NCBI GenBank assembly: GCA_014729455.1
Contig: WJJW01000467.1
Location: forward strand, 1-9,761
Direction: 5' to 3'
DNA length: 9,761 nt
From: Candidatus Eiseniibacteriota bacterium
GTDB lineage: Bacteria; Eisenbacteria; RBG-16-71-46; CAIMUX01; VGJL01
How positions within the stretch are numbered: the first letter of the stretch is position 1; the number at the start of each line of letters is the position of its first letter. A program made the position numbers and the translations under genes. A model generated the notes under the pieces. That model was not told the DNA's origin. It saw only the letters and a list, made by a program, of their open reading frames with translations, and ran no database searches. This document shows, one piece after another, positions 7,558 through 9,761 of this stretch.

Positions 7558-7641
7558 CCAACACCTCCGATGCCGCTCTTCCTGTTCGGACCGTTCCGCT
7601 TGTTCGCTTCCTCGCTCCGGACGTCGTTCCGACTCCGGATT

Positions 7642-8334
7642 CTACTCCGTTTCTCGCCCGGCGGTCTTCCACTCCGCAGCGCGACCCTGGAACCACCGCA
7701 GCCAGCCGTCGAGGCCCATCCCGGTCGTGCAGGAGGTCTCCAGCCGGAGAACGGACCGATTGACCCGGCCGATCGCGCTCCAGAACGCCTCCTTGTCGAA
7801 CGGCGTATGGGGAAGCAGGTCGATCTTGTTCAGCAACACGACCTCGGCCCCCTCGAAGAGGAACGGGTACTTCGCCGGCTTGTCCTCGCCCTCGGGGACG
7901 CTGCTGACGACCACCCGGACCGTCTCGCCGAGGTCGAAGCTGTTCGGGCAGACCAAATTCCCGACGTTCTCGATCACGACGGCGTCGTAGGCGTCGAGTT
8001 CCACCCCTTCGAGGGCCGAGGTGATCATCTTCGAGTCGAGATGGCAGACGCCGTTCGTGACGATCTGGATCGCGTCGGCACCGCTGCCGGCGATCCGATC
8101 GGCGTCGTTCGTCGTGCGCAGATCTCCCTCGAGGACCAAGCACCGGAGCTTCCCCTCGAGGGCCTGGACCGTCTTCTCCAGCAGGGTCGTCTTCCCCGCT
8201 CCCGGACCGGAGAGCAGGTTCACGACGAACAGACCGTTGCGCCGAAACCGGTCGCGGAGTGCGGCGGCGATCTCGTCATTCTTCGCCGTCACGCTGCGCT
8301 GCAGGTCGAGCACCCTGATCTTGCCGGTGTTCAT
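7642..8334 (-). CDS. hypB: Hydrogenase/urease nickel incorporation GTPase HypB
   Basis: This 230-residue SIMIBI-class GTPase helps deliver Ni2+ to [NiFe]-hydrogenase precursors. It has the P-loop SGPGAGKTT (42-50), EGD (69-71), the metal site CH (97-98) with Cys129 in GNLVCP, and the guanine-specificity motif NKID (169-172). The G-domain nickel/zinc site formed by the CH pair and the later Cys is therefore intact. The N-terminal CxxCGC high-affinity nickel motif of E. coli HypB and the His-rich stretch of some homologues are both absent, so it is the short form. Its ATG overlaps the hypA stop as ATGA, implying translational coupling. HypA-HypB pairing points to hydrogenase rather than urease here, because hypF also lies upstream. 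Confidence 0.97.
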   Translation of the reverse strand: MNTGKIRVLDLQRSVTAKNDEIAAALRDRFRRNGLFVVNLLSGPGAGKTTLLEKTVQALEGKLRCLVLEGDLRTTNDADRIAGSGADAIQIVTNGVCHLDSKMITSALEGVELDAYDAVVIENVGNLVCPNSFDLGETVRVVVSSVPEGEDKPAKYPFLFEGAEVVLLNKIDLLPHTPFDKEAFWSAIGRVNRSVLRLETSCTTGMGLDGWLRWFQGRAAEWKTAGRETE

Positions 8335-8696
8335 GATTCATCGTCCTCCCAGACGATACGACGGACCTCCAGCTCCCGTCCCTCCACGATCCGGAACGGG
8401 CAAACACCACAGCTCGGGCACTCGCCGTTGCTCTCCTCGAGGAGGAAGGCCCGGCTGCATCGATTGCAGAGGGCGCGAGCCGGGATCTTCTCGATCTCGA
8501 GGTGCGCCTCGGGGAAGGGTCCCTGTTCCCGGGTCACGTCCCATGCGAAAGAGAGTGCTTCCGGCTCGACGCCGCTCATGCTCCCCACGCGCACGGTGAG
8601 GGACGGGACCCGTCCCCTCAGCTTGCCGCCGCAACGGCGACCGATCTCCTGCTCGACGATCTCCTGGATCGAGCAGGCCAACGACAGCTCGTGCAT
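8331..8696 (-). CDS. hypA: Hydrogenase maturation nickel metallochaperone HypA
   Basis: This 121-residue protein begins MHELS, which places the nickel-binding His2 and Glu3 at the N-terminus. The zinc domain has Cys77/Cys80 (CNRC) and Cys93/Cys96 (CPSC), with an extra Cys99. Length and layout match HypA, which accepts nickel and, with HypB, inserts it into the large subunit of [NiFe]-hydrogenase. The ATG has GGGGAG 5 nt upstream. Its A is shared with the TGA of the preceding receiver gene (TGATG), and its own TGA overlaps the hypB start, so all three genes should be translated from one message. The acidic tail (EDDES) is short and unremarkable. Confidence 0.97.
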   Translation of the reverse strand: MHELSLACSIQEIVEQEIGRRCGGKLRGRVPSLTVRVGSMSGVEPEALSFAWDVTREQGPFPEAHLEIEKIPARALCNRCSRAFLLEESNGECPSCGVCPFRIVEGRELEVRRIVWEDDES

Positions 8697-9199
8697 CAGA
8701 TCTCCCCTTGCGGCGAGATCGATTCGGAACCGTCACCCGGGAGGCTCTCCGCACGCAGGCTCTCCCGCCTCGGATGCGGAAGCCCCGGCTTCGGAAGGTT
8801 CTCCTGGATCACCCGAGCCAGGACGTCGAACCGCGTCCGATCGCCGTAGTGGACGACCCCCACTTCCCGCGCCTCCCGCTCCCGCTCTTCGTCCGCGTCC
8901 AGCGAGGCGAACACGATCGCCAGCTTCGGCCGGATCTGACGAACCAGGCGCACGAGCTGGTGCGCCGGTTTGTCATGGAGCGCCCCGTCGAGGACTGCGA
9001 CGCGAACCCGCGGGTCCTCGATCGAAACGAGCCCCTCCCGAGCCGAATGAGCGAGGATCCAGGACACCTCCTGGTTTCCGACCTCACGGCGCAAGCCGAG
9101 CCAGAAGTCCGGATCCTCCGACACCACCACCACCCGATCCCGGTGTCCCGGCGTCCTCGCCCGCAATCTGTATGAGAAGCCGATTCGCTGGGTTTCCAT
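8696..9199 (-). CDS. Degenerate stand-alone receiver protein leading the hypA-hypB operon
   Basis: This 167-residue protein has a receiver-like alpha/beta fold at about 20-135 and a Pro/Arg/Ser-rich tail. Acidic residues E28-D29 (VSEDPDF) and a candidate phosphoacceptor D71 (AVLDGAL) are present. Ser99 (VFAS) replaces the usual Thr. The conserved Lys is missing: the strand that should end in K-P reads VGVVHYGDR. The start is the ATG at 9197-9199 with GGGGGG 6 nt upstream. An in-frame ATG at 9263-9265 is rejected because it lies upstream of the sigma-54 promoter at 9224-9240. The gene ends in TGATG, one base shared with hypA. Without the Lys, phosphorylation-driven switching is doubtful, so a scaffolding or partner-binding role is possible. 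I cannot name the family more precisely. Confidence 0.8.
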   Translation of the reverse strand: METQRIGFSYRLRARTPGHRDRVVVVSEDPDFWLGLRREVGNQEVSWILAHSAREGLVSIEDPRVRVAVLDGALHDKPAHQLVRLVRQIRPKLAIVFASLDADEEREREAREVGVVHYGDRTRFDVLARVIQENLPKPGLPHPRRESLRAESLPGDGSESISPQGEI

Positions 9200-9223
9200 C
9201 CAATTCCCCCCGCCTGGAGGTTC

Positions 9224-9240
9224 TGCAAGCAGGGTGCCAA
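9224..9240 (-). promoter_or_regulatory. Sigma-54 (RpoN) promoter for the receiver-hypA-hypB operon
   Basis: The minus strand reads TTGGCACCCTGCTTGCA. Against the known sigma-54 consensus YTGGCACGNNNNTTGCW, every defined position matches except the G after TGGCAC, which is C. The GG (-24) and GC (-12) pairs have the required 10-nt separation. The predicted transcription start is near 9213, leaving a leader of about 14 nt that contains the GGGGGG before the ATG at 9197-9199. Such a match in a short intergenic gap is very unlikely by chance, particularly beside an NtrC-type activator gene. The site also fixes the start of the downstream gene. It may drive further genes as far as the kinase, but that is inference. 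Confidence 0.88.
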
Positions 9241-9339
9241 CGAGTCCCCGTGCCGTCCATCCCAACTTATTCCAAGATTCCCGTTTAGAAGAAACCCGAA
9301 TCGCGCGGAACCGGCCGGCCCGGATCGGCTGACCCGAAA

Positions 9340-9356
9340 CGCTACGGACCGTATCG
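9340..9356. promoter_or_regulatory. Palindromic enhancer-like site, proximal copy
   Basis: The sequence CGCTACGGACCGTATCG is a palindrome centred on base 9348: TACGG/CCGTA arms are perfect and the match continues to CG ends with one mismatched pair. Its centre is about 135 bp upstream of the predicted sigma-54 start, in the range where NtrC-family dimers usually bind. It lies within the hypF-receiver gap. The proposed ligand is the activator encoded at 2957-4318, inferred only from location and symmetry. Confidence 0.55.
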
Positions 9357-9360
9357 ATTC

Positions 9361-9377
9361 GCTACAGTCCGTCGTCC
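9361..9377. promoter_or_regulatory. Second, diverged enhancer-like copy 20 bp away
   Basis: GCTACAGTCCGT at 9361-9372 matches GCTACGGACCGT at 9341-9352 in 10 of 12 positions, offset by exactly 20 bp, or about two helical turns. Tandem sites on one face of the helix are typical of NtrC-type activators. This copy overlaps the hypF stop codon and has lost part of its symmetry, so it may be a weaker site or chance similarity. Confidence 0.4.
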
Positions 9378-9761
9378 CCCCGGCGCAGGGTCCAGGATGC
9401 GGCCGCGAGCTGCCCGTACGAGACTCCCCCATCGTTGGCCGGCAGGCGGAGCGGAAGCAGCGGCTGGAAACCCGCCGCCTCGAGCCGGTCGACCGTGATC
9501 CCGAGGAGGAGCTGGTTCTGGAAGACCCCTCCGCTCAAGGCGACCGCGCGGGTCCCGACCTCCGCCGCCAGACGTTCGACCCCGAGGAGAACCGCCTCGG
9601 CCATCGTCGCGTGGAAGCGCCGGGCGAGCGCCGCGGGCGCCTCCCCGGCGCGCAGACGCGCGACCAGCTCCTCGACCGCCTCCCGGAGATCGACCTGGAA
9701 TCGTGTCGGCGCGGAGCGTCCGAGCGCGTCCTCGCTCCGGACCTCTCGGAGCGACACCGAG
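9362..9761 (-). CDS. hypF: Carbamoyltransferase HypF, C-terminal part, partial
   Basis: The open frame runs from the right edge to a TAG at 9362-9364 and covers about 132 residues, the end of the Kae1-like domain of HypF. Diagnostic segments are RFHATMAEAV, ALSGGVFQNQLLL and PANDGGVSYGQLAAA, which match the ends of HypF proteins. HypF makes the thiocarbamate used to form the CN ligands of the [NiFe] centre. The acylphosphatase, zinc-finger and YrdC-like domains would lie beyond the window. It ends 162 bp before the next start codon, and the gap carries the sigma-54 promoter, so hypF probably belongs to a preceding transcript, although read-through is possible. Confidence 0.95.
   Translation of the reverse strand, partial: SVSLREVRSEDALGRSAPTRFQVDLREAVEELVARLRAGEAPAALARRFHATMAEAVLLGVERLAAEVGTRAVALSGGVFQNQLLLGITVDRLEAAGFQPLLPLRLPANDGGVSYGQLAAASWTLRRGDDGL

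Noticed and set aside
9200..9265. N-terminal extension of the leading receiver gene to an in-frame ATG at 9263-9265
   Set aside because: The extension would be translated from DNA containing and upstream of the sigma-54 promoter; the predicted transcript starts near 9213, and the ATG at 9197-9199 has a suitable G-rich ribosome binding site.
7411..9288. 625-codon plus-strand open frame opposite hypA-hypB
   Set aside because: It runs antisense through three recognisable genes and the korD start, and its composition is that of a shadow frame in GC-rich DNA.
1..9761. CRISPR arrays, tRNA or rRNA genes, insertion sequences, attachment sites
   Set aside because: I found no regularly spaced repeats, no tRNA-like T-loop/acceptor pattern, no rRNA signature sequence and no transposase or terminal inverted repeats by reading both strands.

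Overview
This is a GC-rich bacterial window (roughly two-thirds G+C by eye) with almost every gene on the minus strand. The extracellular protein at 148-1797 ends in a FlgD-like Ig module of the 'DGRDAAGRxVPSGVYWVRV' type. Such modules are common in Candidatus Eisenbacteria and related FCB-group or uncultured lineages. Together with a ferredoxin-dependent 2-oxoacid oxidoreductase and [NiFe]-hydrogenase maturation genes, this suggests an anaerobic or facultative member of such a lineage. That assignment is inference, not proof.

Layout, read in the direction of transcription (right to left): the 3' end of hypF (9362-9761); a regulatory gap (9200-9361); a stand-alone degenerate receiver gene (8696-9199); hypA (8331-8696); hypB (7642-8334); korD, a 2x[4Fe-4S] ferredoxin (7306-7557); korA (6232-7293); a fused korB-korC (4806-6239); a second degenerate receiver (4385-4774); an NtrC-type sigma-54 activator (2957-4318); its soluble PAS histidine kinase (1885-2943); and a secreted FG-GAP propeller protein (148-1797). 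A plus-strand gene end at the left edge (1-83) looks like the C-terminus of a cation-efflux transporter.

The main result is regulatory. The gap upstream of the first receiver gene holds a near-perfect sigma-54 promoter (9224-9240, 16 of 17 consensus positions). About 135 bp upstream of its predicted start lies a 17-bp imperfect palindrome (9340-9356), with a diverged second copy exactly 20 bp further out (9361 onward, overlapping the hypF stop codon). This is the architecture of an NtrC-family enhancer. A sigma-54 activator with intact GAFTGA motif and a soluble PAS kinase lie at the far end of the same co-directional run.

The simplest reading is a locus in which a soluble sensor kinase and NtrC-like regulator control HypA/HypB nickel insertion together with a ferredoxin-reducing 2-oxoacid oxidoreductase. 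This would be a possible hydrogen/redox circuit resembling HoxJ-HoxA or HupT-HupR logic, but with Kor as a co-regulated partner and two phosphorylation-site-altered receivers as accessories. The links between these parts are inferred from position and motifs only.
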